Assembly (NCBI RefSeq): GCF_016429005.1
Contig: NZ_JAELTV010000019.1
Span: 1 to 38,568 of the forward strand
Source of the DNA: Pedobacter sp. ASV19
GTDB taxonomy: Bacteria; Bacteroidota; Bacteroidia; Sphingobacteriales; Sphingobacteriaceae
DNA length: 38,568 bases
Reading direction: 5' to 3'
Below the pieces are notes generated by a model. It was not told where the DNA came from. It was given only the letters and a program-made list of their open reading frames with translations, and ran no database searches. Of this stretch, positions 1-8,975 are shown piece after piece. Every line of letters starts with the position of its first letter. The first letter of the stretch is position 1. A program made the position numbers and the translations under genes.

Positions 1-187
1 GCCTTAGCGTAGAAAAGCCGATCATGGGCGTATCTACTTCAATGGAAGTAATGTCTTCATAGTTGAGGTATTTGGAATCTCCGCTAAATAATCCCGGTGA
101 TTTGATCTCAATGCTGTTTTCTTCTAAATAAATCTCAGTTGGAAAAACCTTGTTGCCTTCTGAAAGACGGGATGCTGTAAACTTCAT
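1..187 (-). CDS. Hypothetical protein, 5' part only
   Basis: Reading leftward from an ATG at 187, the frame is open to the window edge, giving 62 residues that begin MKFTASRLSEG. The fragment alternates charged and hydrophobic residues in a beta-rich pattern (EIYLEENSIEIKSPG, then EDITSIEVDTP). This resembles the start of small PH-like or bacterial lipid-binding-like domains, but that is only an impression. No signal peptide or membrane segment is visible. A TAnnTTTG -7 box lies about 50 bp upstream, which supports a real start here. The function is unknown and the C-terminus is outside the window. Confidence 0.6.
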   Translation of the reverse strand, partial: MKFTASRLSEGNKVFPTEIYLEENSIEIKSPGLFSGDSKYLNYEDITSIEVDTPMIGFSTLR

Positions 188-235
188 ATTAATTTGTTGT
201 CAGTTAAGACCTGGTTAACGGGGCCTGTGTAAGTG

Positions 236-243
236 CAAATTTA
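236..243 (-). promoter_or_regulatory. Bacteroidota -7 box for the leftward gene at 1-187
   Basis: On the minus strand the sequence is TAAATTTG, an exact match to the Bacteroidota TAnnTTTG consensus. It lies 48 bp ahead of the start codon at 187. No clear TTTG -33 element is seen at the expected distance, so this rests on the -7 box alone. Confidence 0.4.
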
Positions 244-297
244 GAGAATTATTTAGGAACTTAGAGCGGAGTGAACAAGGATTTATAAAGCGAATTG

Positions 298-1041
298 ATG
301 TTTTTATTACCTTTGGCAATGGCACAAAAAAAACGTTCAGCGACAAAGATCAAATCACCTCTTTTAAAAAGAATAACTTCAATACTGAGCCGGATACTGA
401 TCTGGTTTTTAAGTGTGAGTATTTTATGGGTGTTGGCTTACCGCTTTATCAATCCGCCAATTACCTTGTTGATGATCGAACGTAATATTGAACGGAAAAC
501 TGCTGGAAAGACCTTCAAAACAGATAAAAAATGGATGCGTTTTGAAGACATTTCAGACAATATGAAAAGAGCGGCAGTATCTGCTGAAGACCAGCTTTTT
601 CTGAAGCATATGGGCTTTGATATTAAAGCAATTGAAAAAGCCTATGAAAGCAATGAAAAAGGCAAAAAAGTAAAAGGAGGAAGTACCATTTCTCAGCAGA
701 CCGCTAAAAATGTATTTCTTTGGCCCGGACGGTCATGGATTCGTAAGGGATTTGAAGCTTATTTTACTTTGCTCATTGAGATGTTGTGGAGCAAAGAACG
801 GATATTGGAAGTTTACCTGAACGTGATAGAAATGGGAGATGGGATCTATGGTGCTGAGGCCGCTTCCCAAGCTTACTATGGTAAATCATGTGGCTCGTTA
901 AGCCGTGCTGAGGCTGCATTGATTGCGGCTTGTTTTCCAAATCCTTTGCGCTGGACACCGGCACATCCAACCCGCTATATTCAGCACCGTCAATACCTGA
1001 TCATGCGAAATATGCGAAGATTAGGGCCTCTTGACTTCTAA
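298..1041 (+). CDS. mtgA: Monofunctional biosynthetic peptidoglycan transglycosylase
   Basis: Family GT51 glycosyltransferase that polymerises lipid II into glycan strands at the periplasmic face of the inner membrane, without a transpeptidase domain. One N-terminal membrane helix is followed by the hallmark motifs: AVSAEDQLFLKHMGFD with the catalytic Glu at about residue 97, GGSTISQQTAKN at about 126, and RKGFEAYFTLLIEMLWSKERI followed by YLNVIEMGDGIYG. At about 247 residues it has the usual length for MtgA. The start is ambiguous: ATG at 298 has a purine-rich AAAGCG nearby, while an in-frame ATG at 319 gives MAQKKRS. The cytoplasmic tail is basic in either case. It stands alone, 150 bp ahead of the DUF5686 gene. 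Confidence 0.93.
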   Translation: MFLLPLAMAQKKRSATKIKSPLLKRITSILSRILIWFLSVSILWVLAYRFINPPITLLMIERNIERKTAGKTFKTDKKWMRFEDISDNMKRAAVSAEDQLFLKHMGFDIKAIEKAYESNEKGKKVKGGSTISQQTAKNVFLWPGRSWIRKGFEAYFTLLIEMLWSKERILEVYLNVIEMGDGIYGAEAASQAYYGKSCGSLSRAEAALIAACFPNPLRWTPAHPTRYIQHRQYLIMRNMRRLGPLDF

Positions 1042-1197
1042 TTTCATTAATAAACATTACATTTTCCTGAACTAGTCCTGCACACGCTGGTGGTTGTATA
1101 TAAAGATATACCGGCCTCCCGTAATTCAATTGTGCCTTATCAGGTTTAATTTTTTGAAGGAGTAAGGGTAAAGTAGACATCAGTTGTCCTACTGTAA

Positions 1198-3819
1198 ATG
1201 CATTATTTATTAATTTCTTTTATGCCCTTGTTGTTAAGATTGTTGCACATATCCCGGTTTTTTAAAGTCTCTTCCTATCGTTGGACCTTTTGTCTGAGTC
1301 CTCTTGTCTGTTGCCGACTCATTCTTTTGCTGTTCTTCTTTTTTTCTACCCTGAAAGTTACAGGGCAAATCATTACGGTGACAGGCACAATTAAAGATAA
1401 GGTAACAAAGCAAGCGATCCCTTCGGTAAGTGTAGTTCTCGCAGGTGTTCCTGGTGGTGTGGTCTCCGATCCTGATGGGCATTTCAAAATCAGCACGGGC
1501 AAGGCCGTAAAAGTTATCAGGTTCTCTGCAATAGGATTTAAAAGCCAGGAACATTCTTTGGGGCATTCTTTAACGGAAAATCTGCTGATTGAACTTGAAG
1601 AAAATGCCCAGCAGCTGGAAGGGGTAAGTATCCAGGCCAATCAGCGTCCCCGCTATAAAAACCGGGGCAATGAAGCCGTGGAGTTGATTCGGAAGGTGAT
1701 CGCACATAAAGAGCAGAATATTGGTCCTTCAAATCAGGGAATAAGTTTCAGGCAGTATGAAAAATTGAATTTGTCGGTCAGTATACCGAATGAATGGAGA
1801 TCGAAATCTTCCCTTTTGCGTAAATTTCCCTTTTTAGCGAAAACAGCAGATACGATCCTTCAGCCTGGAAAAACGCTGGTTCCTGTTTTTATGCAGGAAA
1901 AGTTAAGCCAGCATATCCGGAAGGAGCAAGCAGATAAGGATAAGGTGAAGCTTTTAGACAGTAAGGAGTCCAGGATTGATCAATATCTTGATGAAGACGG
2001 CATTGACCAATACCTGGAAAGGATTTATCAGCCTGTAGATATTTATGATCACGATATCGGCCTTGGAGGGCAGAAATTTTTGAGCCCGGTAGCTTCACTG
2101 GCACCTGAGTTTTATAAATATTTCATTATAGATACGCTGAAAGGTGATGCAGGACCTGTGGTGCACCTCATGTTTAGTCCCAGAAACAAGCAGGACATTT
2201 TGTTTATGGGAGAACTTTATATCAGCCTGGATGGCCGTTATGCAGTTCAGCACGCAAGCCTGTCTATCAATAAAGAGATCAATCTCAATTGGGTTAAGGA
2301 TCTTCAGATTAAAGTTAGTTATGGACTGGCATCAGATGGTAAATATCACATTTCTAAAAGTGTAATGGCCATGGACCTCGGTCTTTTTAAAGGGAAGTAC
2401 AGCATTTTTGGAGAAAAGACCATTTTAAACGATGGCTATCGGACTGGTTTGGCCATGCAGGATCTGGAAGATTTCCCAGGTCCTGGAACAAATGTTCAAA
2501 AAAATCTTCCATTTAGCCGGCCCGAAGAATTGTCTCCCCTGGAAAAAAATGCCTACAAGAATATTGACAGCTTAAAGCAGTCTTCCAGGTTCAAAACCAT
2601 TATGGGCTTTACCGCCTTTGTCTTGTCAGGATATCAGAAGGTAGGCTTTATTGATATCGGTCCTGTTGGGTCCTTTTATAGTTTTAATCATGTAGAAGGC
2701 CGGCGGTTCAGAATCAGCGGGCGGACCAATGATGATTTTAGTCAGAAAGTGGTGTTGGAGGGACATCTTGCTTACGGCTTACGGGATGAGCAATGGAAAT
2801 ATGCTTTGGGCGCCACCTATTCTTTTAAGCCTTCTGGTGTCTACCAGTTTCCCGTCAGTACTTTTACACTGCGGCATAGCTATGAGACGCAAATTCCGGG
2901 TCAGGATCTGAATTTTATAGAGGATGATAATTTTTTGTTGTCGTTTAAAAGAGGCTTAAATGATAAATGGCTGTATAACCGGAAATGGTCTGCAGAATAT
3001 TTTCAGGAAACCACAGATCATTTTTCTTTGCGTGCCGGCTACAGGAATCAGGAACTTAACCCCGCAGGAGGATTGGTCTTCAGAACAGGTCATCCCGAAG
3101 AACAAATCATTAAAGATATTCGTCTCTCCGAATTTGTGACAGAGCTGCGATGGGCACCTCATGAGCAGTTTTACCAGGGCAAGCGTTTCCGCAGACCCAT
3201 AAGAAATGAATTTCCCATATTTACCCTAAGAGCTGGCGCCGGATTTAAAGGTTTCCTTGGCGGTGATTACAACTATCAGAACGTTTCTCTGAACATTTTT
3301 AAGCGGTTATATCTGGCTCCGTTTGGACATTCGGATCTGATGCTGGAAGGCGGTGCCGTTTTTGGCAAGGTGCCCTTTCCTCTACTGGTGATCCACAGGG
3401 CGAATCAGACCTATGCCTACCAGCCGCAATCCTATAACCTGATGAATTTTATGGAGTTTATGAGCGATCGCTATGCCAGTTTGCATATTGACCATGCCTT
3501 TAATGGGTTCTTTTTAAATAAAATACCTCTGGTAAAAAAACTGCAGCTGCGTGAGGTTGCTTCATTCAAAGTTCTGTATGGTGGAATTTCTGCTAAAAAC
3601 CTTCCGCAGAATGATCCTGATCTTTTTCGCTTTCAGCGCGACCGTGAAAACAGGCAGACATCTTTTGCATTGGATAAAACGCCTTACATGGAGGGTAGCG
3701 TTGGCATTTCGAACATCTTTAAAATCCTTCGTGTAGATTATGTGCGGAGATTCACCTACCTGGATCACCCGAATGTGCCCAAATGGGGAATTAGGGCCAG
3801 AATACATGTGGATTTCTGA
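1198..3819 (+). CDS. DUF5686 / carboxypeptidase-regulatory-like outer membrane protein
   Basis: An 873-residue protein with a hydrophobic export segment at about residues 40-56 (LILLLFFFFSTLKVTG). A carboxypeptidase D regulatory-like beta-sandwich follows at about 58-140 (TVTGTIKDKVTKQAIPSVSV ... DPDGHFKIS). The long C-terminal region is rich in aromatic beta strands and ends in RARIHVDF, as expected for an outer-membrane beta-barrel of the DUF5686 family. The function of that family is not established. The stretch before the signal segment is unusually long, so a start at the in-frame ATG at 1222 is possible. It ends 28 bp before the ECF sigma gene and may be co-transcribed with it, but nothing in the protein ties it to cyanophycin. 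Confidence 0.85.
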   Translation: MHYLLISFMPLLLRLLHISRFFKVSSYRWTFCLSPLVCCRLILLLFFFFSTLKVTGQIITVTGTIKDKVTKQAIPSVSVVLAGVPGGVVSDPDGHFKISTGKAVKVIRFSAIGFKSQEHSLGHSLTENLLIELEENAQQLEGVSIQANQRPRYKNRGNEAVELIRKVIAHKEQNIGPSNQGISFRQYEKLNLSVSIPNEWRSKSSLLRKFPFLAKTADTILQPGKTLVPVFMQEKLSQHIRKEQADKDKVKLLDSKESRIDQYLDEDGIDQYLERIYQPVDIYDHDIGLGGQKFLSPVASLAPEFYKYFIIDTLKGDAGPVVHLMFSPRNKQDILFMGELYISLDGRYAVQHASLSINKEINLNWVKDLQIKVSYGLASDGKYHISKSVMAMDLGLFKGKYSIFGEKTILNDGYRTGLAMQDLEDFPGPGTNVQKNLPFSRPEELSPLEKNAYKNIDSLKQSSRFKTIMGFTAFVLSGYQKVGFIDIGPVGSFYSFNHVEGRRFRISGRTNDDFSQKVVLEGHLAYGLRDEQWKYALGATYSFKPSGVYQFPVSTFTLRHSYETQIPGQDLNFIEDDNFLLSFKRGLNDKWLYNRKWSAEYFQETTDHFSLRAGYRNQELNPAGGLVFRTGHPEEQIIKDIRLSEFVTELRWAPHEQFYQGKRFRRPIRNEFPIFTLRAGAGFKGFLGGDYNYQNVSLNIFKRLYLAPFGHSDLMLEGGAVFGKVPFPLLVIHRANQTYAYQPQSYNLMNFMEFMSDRYASLHIDHAFNGFFLNKIPLVKKLQLREVASFKVLYGGISAKNLPQNDPDLFRFQRDRENRQTSFALDKTPYMEGSVGISNIFKILRVDYVRRFTYLDHPNVPKWGIRARIHVDF

Positions 3820-3847
3820 TCCGGTTTTCCTATCTTCAAAAGCAAAT

Positions 3848-4396
3848 ATGCTTTTTGAAGAAGATGACCGTAATTTCTGGGAACAAATGCGACTGGGTGA
3901 CAAACAAGCGCTTTTTGAACTGTACAACCTCATGTACTTTCATTTGATCCGTTATGGCTTGAAAATACAGCCTGACCATGAACTGGTTAAGGATGCGGTC
4001 AATCAAATCTTTTTGAACTTATGGGAGAAGCGGTCCCGGCTTCCACAGGTGGACCATGTCAGATCATATTTAATGACTGTGCTAAAAAGGTGTATCCTCG
4101 ACCAGATCTTTTACCAGGACCGGACCAATAATGCCCTCAGTAAAATGATAGCGGAGGAAGAGGAGGAGCTATCTTACGAGGAAATTCTGATTCGTGTGCA
4201 GCAGGACGATGATCTGAAAAAAAAACTGAGCATAGCTATTCAGCAGCTCAGTCCAAGACAGATTGAATTGGTCCGGCTTAAATTTTTTGAAGGATTGAGC
4301 TATGAGCAGATCGCAGAGCGGACTTCTCAAACGATAAAAACTTCTTATAATACCATTTATGATGCCATTAAAGTGCTTAGAAGGCTGCTGAAGTAA
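3848..4396 (+). CDS. ECF-type RNA polymerase sigma factor
   Basis: A 182-residue sigma-70 family protein of the Bacteroidota extracytoplasmic-function class. Region 2 spans about residues 20-85 (ALFELYNLMYFHLIRYG ... DAVNQIFLNLWEKR). Region 4 spans about 128-180, with the helix-turn-helix LSPRQIELVRLKFFEGLSYE followed by QIAERTSQTIKTSYNTIYDAI. The frame stays open further upstream into the DUF5686 gene, but homology starts at MLFEEDDRNFWEQM, so the ATG at 3848 is chosen. It is followed by fecR and a SusC with an STN domain, the standard three-part trans-envelope signalling arrangement. It should direct transcription of the downstream transport and peptidase genes when the anti-sigma factor is relieved. 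Confidence 0.92.
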   Translation: MLFEEDDRNFWEQMRLGDKQALFELYNLMYFHLIRYGLKIQPDHELVKDAVNQIFLNLWEKRSRLPQVDHVRSYLMTVLKRCILDQIFYQDRTNNALSKMIAEEEEELSYEEILIRVQQDDDLKKKLSIAIQQLSPRQIELVRLKFFEGLSYEQIAERTSQTIKTSYNTIYDAIKVLRRLLK

Positions 4397-4470
4397 GTGC
4401 TTAAAAAAAAACAAAAAAATCCTTAGGAAAAAAGTAAGAATTCTCCGTCTGTATAGTAAAGCCTCTTGCT

Positions 4471-5580
4471 ATGCAAATTCCAGAAGATAATTTTAATGTA
4501 GAAGACCTTGTTTGTAGCGAATCTTTCCAGCGTTATTGCCTCGGGACGGACTTGAAAGATGAATTGTTCTGGAAAGAGTGGCTTATCCGCTTACCAGATA
4601 AGCGTATGGAAGTTGAAGAAGCCAGACGTCTGGTCCATTTGTTGAACGCTGAACAAGGCAACAGGGCAGAACAACTGGAACAATTAAAAGAAGGTTTAGC
4701 GCAAAATGGGATTTTTAAAGAGCGCTTCATGACGGAAGTGGAATCAAAGCCAGTTGTTGTAGCCACAGGGCGCAGCAGAAGCGGTTCTTTTTATTGGTAT
4801 TCTGGCATTGCCGCTGCCATTCTGATGGCCGTTATATTAATCTATCTCTTTCGTCACCCTTTTGAAAATCAGATCAGTAATACCTATCAGGGAGGAGAAC
4901 GCTTTTCTTCTGGAAAAGCGCTACGCAAAACGATTGTACTTAAAGATGGTACCGTCATTACCCTGGCGAGGGAAAGTGCCATCAGTCTTTTGAAAGATTT
5001 TAACCGGGAAAACCGCGAGCTTTGGTTAAATGGTGAAGCTTTCTTTGACGTAAAGCACGACTCCGCGCACCCTTTCATTGTGCACACCGCCTTTAATGAC
5101 ATTAAAGTTCTGGGAACTTCTTTTAATGTCAAAGCTTATCCGGCATCAAAATCTATGGAAACTGCATTGATCCACGGGAGTGTACGTATAGATTCCAGGC
5201 AACTTCCTGGCTATTTTGTCGTGCTAAAGCCTAACCAGAAGCTATTCACCAAATACTTGCCAGAGCAGCATTCAGCAGCAGCATTTAAGAAAGCATACAA
5301 GATATCAGAACTCAAAACCACAGGCTCATCAAAGGAGCCGGAAGAGATTCAATGGATTAAGAAGCGACTTGACATCGATAATCTTCCACTTTCTGTGATT
5401 GCCAGAAAACTTCAGGACTGGTATGGAATTCAAATCGTAATTGCAGATCAGGACGTTGGAAATTATCACTACTCAGGTGTTTTTGAAAACGAAACCATTT
5501 TGAAAACACTGGAGGCCCTGCAACTCTCTTACCCTTTCCATTTCACAGCAGAAAGTGATCGTATTGTCTTGACAAAATAA
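4471..5580 (+). CDS. fecR: FecR-family anti-sigma factor
   Basis: A 369-residue inner-membrane regulator that holds the ECF sigma factor and receives a signal from the SusC STN domain in the periplasm. Visible parts are a cytoplasmic N-terminal sigma-binding region (1-105), one membrane helix at about 108-126 (YWYSGIAAAILMAVILIYLF), and a periplasmic FecR domain at about 140-250 (VLKDGTVITLARESAISL ... NREL-WLNGEAFFDVKHD ... HPFIVHT ... VLGTSFNVKAY). A C-terminal DUF4974 domain follows at about 300-369 (LPLSVIARKLQDWYGI ... YHYSGVFENETILKTLEALQ). It lies 74 bp after the sigma gene and 31 bp before susC. Its presence argues that the locus is induced by its own substrate. Confidence 0.93.
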   Translation: MQIPEDNFNVEDLVCSESFQRYCLGTDLKDELFWKEWLIRLPDKRMEVEEARRLVHLLNAEQGNRAEQLEQLKEGLAQNGIFKERFMTEVESKPVVVATGRSRSGSFYWYSGIAAAILMAVILIYLFRHPFENQISNTYQGGERFSSGKALRKTIVLKDGTVITLARESAISLLKDFNRENRELWLNGEAFFDVKHDSAHPFIVHTAFNDIKVLGTSFNVKAYPASKSMETALIHGSVRIDSRQLPGYFVVLKPNQKLFTKYLPEQHSAAAFKKAYKISELKTTGSSKEPEEIQWIKKRLDIDNLPLSVIARKLQDWYGIQIVIADQDVGNYHYSGVFENETILKTLEALQLSYPFHFTAESDRIVLTK

Positions 5581-5611
5581 CCCAAAATAACCACAACTAA
5601 ACCAAACAACT

Positions 5612-8600
5612 ATGAGAAAACACCTACTTTTAGAGCATTTTGGTCAATATTCCTTAACCAGCAGGATATGGCTAAGTATGAAAATCACAGGCTGTATGTT
5701 GCTCTTCTTGTGCATGCAGGTTTCTGGTGCCGGATTTGCCCAGCAGAAGATTACCTTAAAAGCAAGCGGGACAAGTGTTAAAGTCTTGCTGAAAGCGATA
5801 GAAAAGCAAACAGAGTATCGTTTTGTGTACAGCAATAATACCGAAGCCATCAATAACAAGACTTCACTGGATGTGAGAGAGGTTTCGCTAGAGGAGGCAC
5901 TGGGCCAGATCCTGAAGGATACCAGGCTTACGTATAGTTTAAAGGAAAGCAACCTCGTGGTCATTTATCCAACAGTGAATCAGGTGAAAAAAGATGCGGT
6001 GATCACCGGAAAAGTAGTAGACGAAACCGGCCTGCCTTTGCCTGGAGTTTCGGTAAAAGTTTCCGGCTCTGCTGTGGCCGTGGCTACAGACGTAAATGGT
6101 CAATATTCCATACGTGTAGCCGATGCGGCGGCCAGTCTGGAATTTTCTTTTATTGGCTATACCCGACAGGTACAACAAATTGGGGGCAGAAAGGTGATTG
6201 ATGTGATCCTTAAAACCGACAGTCAAAGTTTACAGGAAGTAACGGTGACCGGATATACCAATTACAAGAAGGAACAATCGGCATCCTCATCTTCTCTGGT
6301 TACAGGAAAAGAAATGAGCCAGGTGCCTTTGTCTACCTTTGATCAGATTTTGCAGGGTAGGGTATCTGGGCTACAGGTGTCTTCAGGCTCCGGGCAACCG
6401 GGTACGAGCGCTACGGTGATCTTAAGAGGTGTGGGTACCATTAATGGAACGACCTCTCCACTGTATATTGTGGATGGCGTACCCATAGAAGCCGATTATT
6501 TTCAAACCTTAAACCCTTCTGATTTTGAATCCGTGACCGTTTTGAAAGATGCAACCTCTAAAGCGCAATATGGTTCTAAGGGTGCAAACGGGGTGATTGT
6601 CATCACGACTAAAAAAGGGAAATCCGGGAAAGTTCAGTTCAATTACAAGTCCCAGTATGGAATTTCCAAGCTGACCTCGCCAAAGTTTAACATGATGAAC
6701 ACCACGCAGCGCCTGCAGTTTGAAGAGGAAGTAGGTCAGGAAACCGGATCTGACGTTGGGCCTGGATGGACGTTCTCTAAGAACAATCCGGATTATGCCG
6801 GGAAAACAACGGCTGAAAAACAACGTGCCGATTTTATTCTGGACAGCATTGGTAAGATCAACACCAATTGGAAAGACATCTTTTTTCGCACCGGTAAATT
6901 CATGGAACAGCAGGTAGATGCCAGTGGTGGAAATGAAAATGTACGGTTTTACAGTTCCCTGAATTATTATAAACAAGATGGAATTGCTGTGAGATCAGGA
7001 CTTCAGCGCTATTCTTTGAGAAATAACGTAGATTTTAATGCAGGTAAGTTTTCCGGAAGTATCAATACCAGTTTGGGGTATTCTGAGTCCAGCTATATAG
7101 AACGGGAAGGCTCGAGCAGAGGTGTCAATCCTCTGGCGGCTCTTTTTTATGCATTGCCTTATGAAAATCCATATGCTTCAGATGGAACATTAGTACATTA
7201 TGGAAATGAAGACCAGTACGAAATCTATGATCAGCGGGAAGGGAGTAATGCATTGGAAAGGATGTTGAACACCACAAGTAAAGACAACCAGTACAAAACT
7301 TTATTGAGTGCCTCATTAAATTATAAGATTACTCCAGAACTGACGGCGAAGACCAGACTGGGAATAGATTTCAGAGAAACGACTACAGAAAATTCAGTTA
7401 ATCCGGATTCCTATTCCGGATCGAACGAAAATGGAGAAAAGGGAAGTTTTGGGGAGGGCTTAAAGCGTAATTTTTCCATGATTTCTACCTCCGGATTAAC
7501 TTACCAAAAAACAATAGACAAGCACAATTTCGAACTGACAGCGCTCTATGAAATTACCAAACAACATTACCGTAATTTCGGCTACAAGGCCTATGGTATA
7601 GATCCCCGCTTACAGGGAACACCTGCCGGGGCCACTCCAGGGACGTCTGACAATAATTTTATTCCCGAATTTAACGGAGGACGTACCAGAAATGCATTGA
7701 TCTCCTATATTGCTTTGGGACGATATACCTTTGACGACCGGTATACGTTAAATGCCAGTTACCGTTATGACGGTTCGTCTACTTTACCTGCCAAAAACAG
7801 ATGGCATGGATTTTACTCCCTGGGTGCAGCCTGGAACATGAAGAAAGAAAACTTCCTGGCTTCAAGTGAGTTGATCAATGACCTGCGGTTCAGGGTAAGT
7901 TACGGAACCACAGCCAGTCCTTTTCCTGGTAATTTCACTTACTTGTCTACCTATTCTACCACAACTTATGGAGGAAACAGCGGGATTTATCCTTATGCCT
8001 ATGGAAATGCAAACTACGACTGGGAGTATGCCAAGGATTTTAACGCCGGCTTTGACCTGGATATCTGGAACAACCGCATTCATTTAACCACAGATGTATA
8101 CAGCAAGGTGACCAAGAACTTGTTCCTGGATCTTCCGGTATCCCTGACTTCGGGTGTTGATGTATTAAACCTGAACGCTGGTTCAATGCGCAACAGAGGG
8201 GTTGAAGTTGATTTTAAAGTAGATGTGATCCGCAATACCGACCTGAAATGGAATGTTGGTGTTAATTTCGCTTACAACCAGAACCGGGTAACCTCTCTGG
8301 GCGGGTCAGAAGGCTTTGAGATGAATACCACCGAGTTTGTACAGGTAGGCCTGCCGTTTGGTTCGCATTATGCACCTAAATGGGCTGGTGTGGATCCTCA
8401 GACAGGAGATCCTTTATATTATACCAAAGACGGCGTTAAAACAACCGATTACAATGCAACCACGATGAGTGTGTCTCAGTTTGGCTCGCTTTATCCGCCC
8501 TTTACCGGAGGTTTTAATACCATGTTAAATTATAAAGGAATTTCGTTAACGGCCTTGTTCAGCTTCGCAAATCATGTGTACCGCTATAATAATGAAGATT

Positions 8601-8965
8601 ATTACAATGAAAACCCAAGTTTTGCAACCAGTAACCAATCGGTTAGAATGTTGTACGACCGATGGGAAAAACCAGGTGATCAGGCTTTGCTGCCAAGATT
8701 TGATGCCAAAAGAAGCTACTCTTCAAAAGACATCCAGGATGCCTCTTATATCAGGCTCAGAAATGTAAACTTAAGTTATGCATTTCCGAAGTCTTTGCTT
8801 TCCCGCACTAAATTTATAAGTGGGGTGAGCGTATTTGTTCAAGGCAGTAATTTGCTGACCTGGACAAAATGGAAGGGCTTTGATCCGGAGGATAATAATG
8901 GCGAGGCCATGTTTGACTATCCGAATTCCAGAACATATACCCTTGGTTTAAATGTTAATTTCTAA
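5612..8965 (+). CDS. susC: SusC/RagA-family TonB-dependent transporter with STN signalling domain
   Basis: A 1117-residue outer-membrane active transporter. Domain order: signal peptide ending at GAGFA-QQ (about residue 43); STN (secretin/TonB N-terminal) domain at about 46-118, which contacts FecR; carboxypeptidase-regulatory-like domain at about 129-203 (ITGKVVDETGLPLPGVSVKV); TonB-box-like EVTVTGYT at 209; plug at about 225-337 (LQGRVSGLQV, ILRGVG, LYIVDGVP, VTVLKDATSKAQYGSKGANG); then the 22-strand-type barrel ending in TYTLGLNVNF. Family members import oligomers under TonB energy with a SusD lid. The STN domain is present only in the subset that signals to a sigma/anti-sigma pair, which matches the two genes just upstream. 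The likely cargo, from context, is cyanophycin or its beta-aspartyl peptides. Confidence 0.95.
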   Translation: MRKHLLLEHFGQYSLTSRIWLSMKITGCMLLFLCMQVSGAGFAQQKITLKASGTSVKVLLKAIEKQTEYRFVYSNNTEAINNKTSLDVREVSLEEALGQILKDTRLTYSLKESNLVVIYPTVNQVKKDAVITGKVVDETGLPLPGVSVKVSGSAVAVATDVNGQYSIRVADAAASLEFSFIGYTRQVQQIGGRKVIDVILKTDSQSLQEVTVTGYTNYKKEQSASSSSLVTGKEMSQVPLSTFDQILQGRVSGLQVSSGSGQPGTSATVILRGVGTINGTTSPLYIVDGVPIEADYFQTLNPSDFESVTVLKDATSKAQYGSKGANGVIVITTKKGKSGKVQFNYKSQYGISKLTSPKFNMMNTTQRLQFEEEVGQETGSDVGPGWTFSKNNPDYAGKTTAEKQRADFILDSIGKINTNWKDIFFRTGKFMEQQVDASGGNENVRFYSSLNYYKQDGIAVRSGLQRYSLRNNVDFNAGKFSGSINTSLGYSESSYIEREGSSRGVNPLAALFYALPYENPYASDGTLVHYGNEDQYEIYDQREGSNALERMLNTTSKDNQYKTLLSASLNYKITPELTAKTRLGIDFRETTTENSVNPDSYSGSNENGEKGSFGEGLKRNFSMISTSGLTYQKTIDKHNFELTALYEITKQHYRNFGYKAYGIDPRLQGTPAGATPGTSDNNFIPEFNGGRTRNALISYIALGRYTFDDRYTLNASYRYDGSSTLPAKNRWHGFYSLGAAWNMKKENFLASSELINDLRFRVSYGTTASPFPGNFTYLSTYSTTTYGGNSGIYPYAYGNANYDWEYAKDFNAGFDLDIWNNRIHLTTDVYSKVTKNLFLDLPVSLTSGVDVLNLNAGSMRNRGVEVDFKVDVIRNTDLKWNVGVNFAYNQNRVTSLGGSEGFEMNTTEFVQVGLPFGSHYAPKWAGVDPQTGDPLYYTKDGVKTTDYNATTMSVSQFGSLYPPFTGGFNTMLNYKGISLTALFSFANHVYRYNNEDYYNENPSFATSNQSVRMLYDRWEKPGDQALLPRFDAKRSYSSKDIQDASYIRLRNVNLSYAFPKSLLSRTKFISGVSVFVQGSNLLTWTKWKGFDPEDNNGEAMFDYPNSRTYTLGLNVNF

Positions 8966-8975
8966 TCCTGCGATC

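Noticed and set aside
1198-3819. DUF5686 protein as part of the cyanophycin locus
   Set aside because: It is adjacent to the sigma gene, but this family is widespread in Bacteroidota without such neighbours and shows no link to peptide degradation; I left it outside the proposed unit.
3740-3847. Longer start for the ECF sigma factor inside the DUF5686 gene
   Set aside because: The extra 36 residues are a shifted-frame reading of the DUF5686 C-terminus; sigma homology begins at the ATG at 3848.
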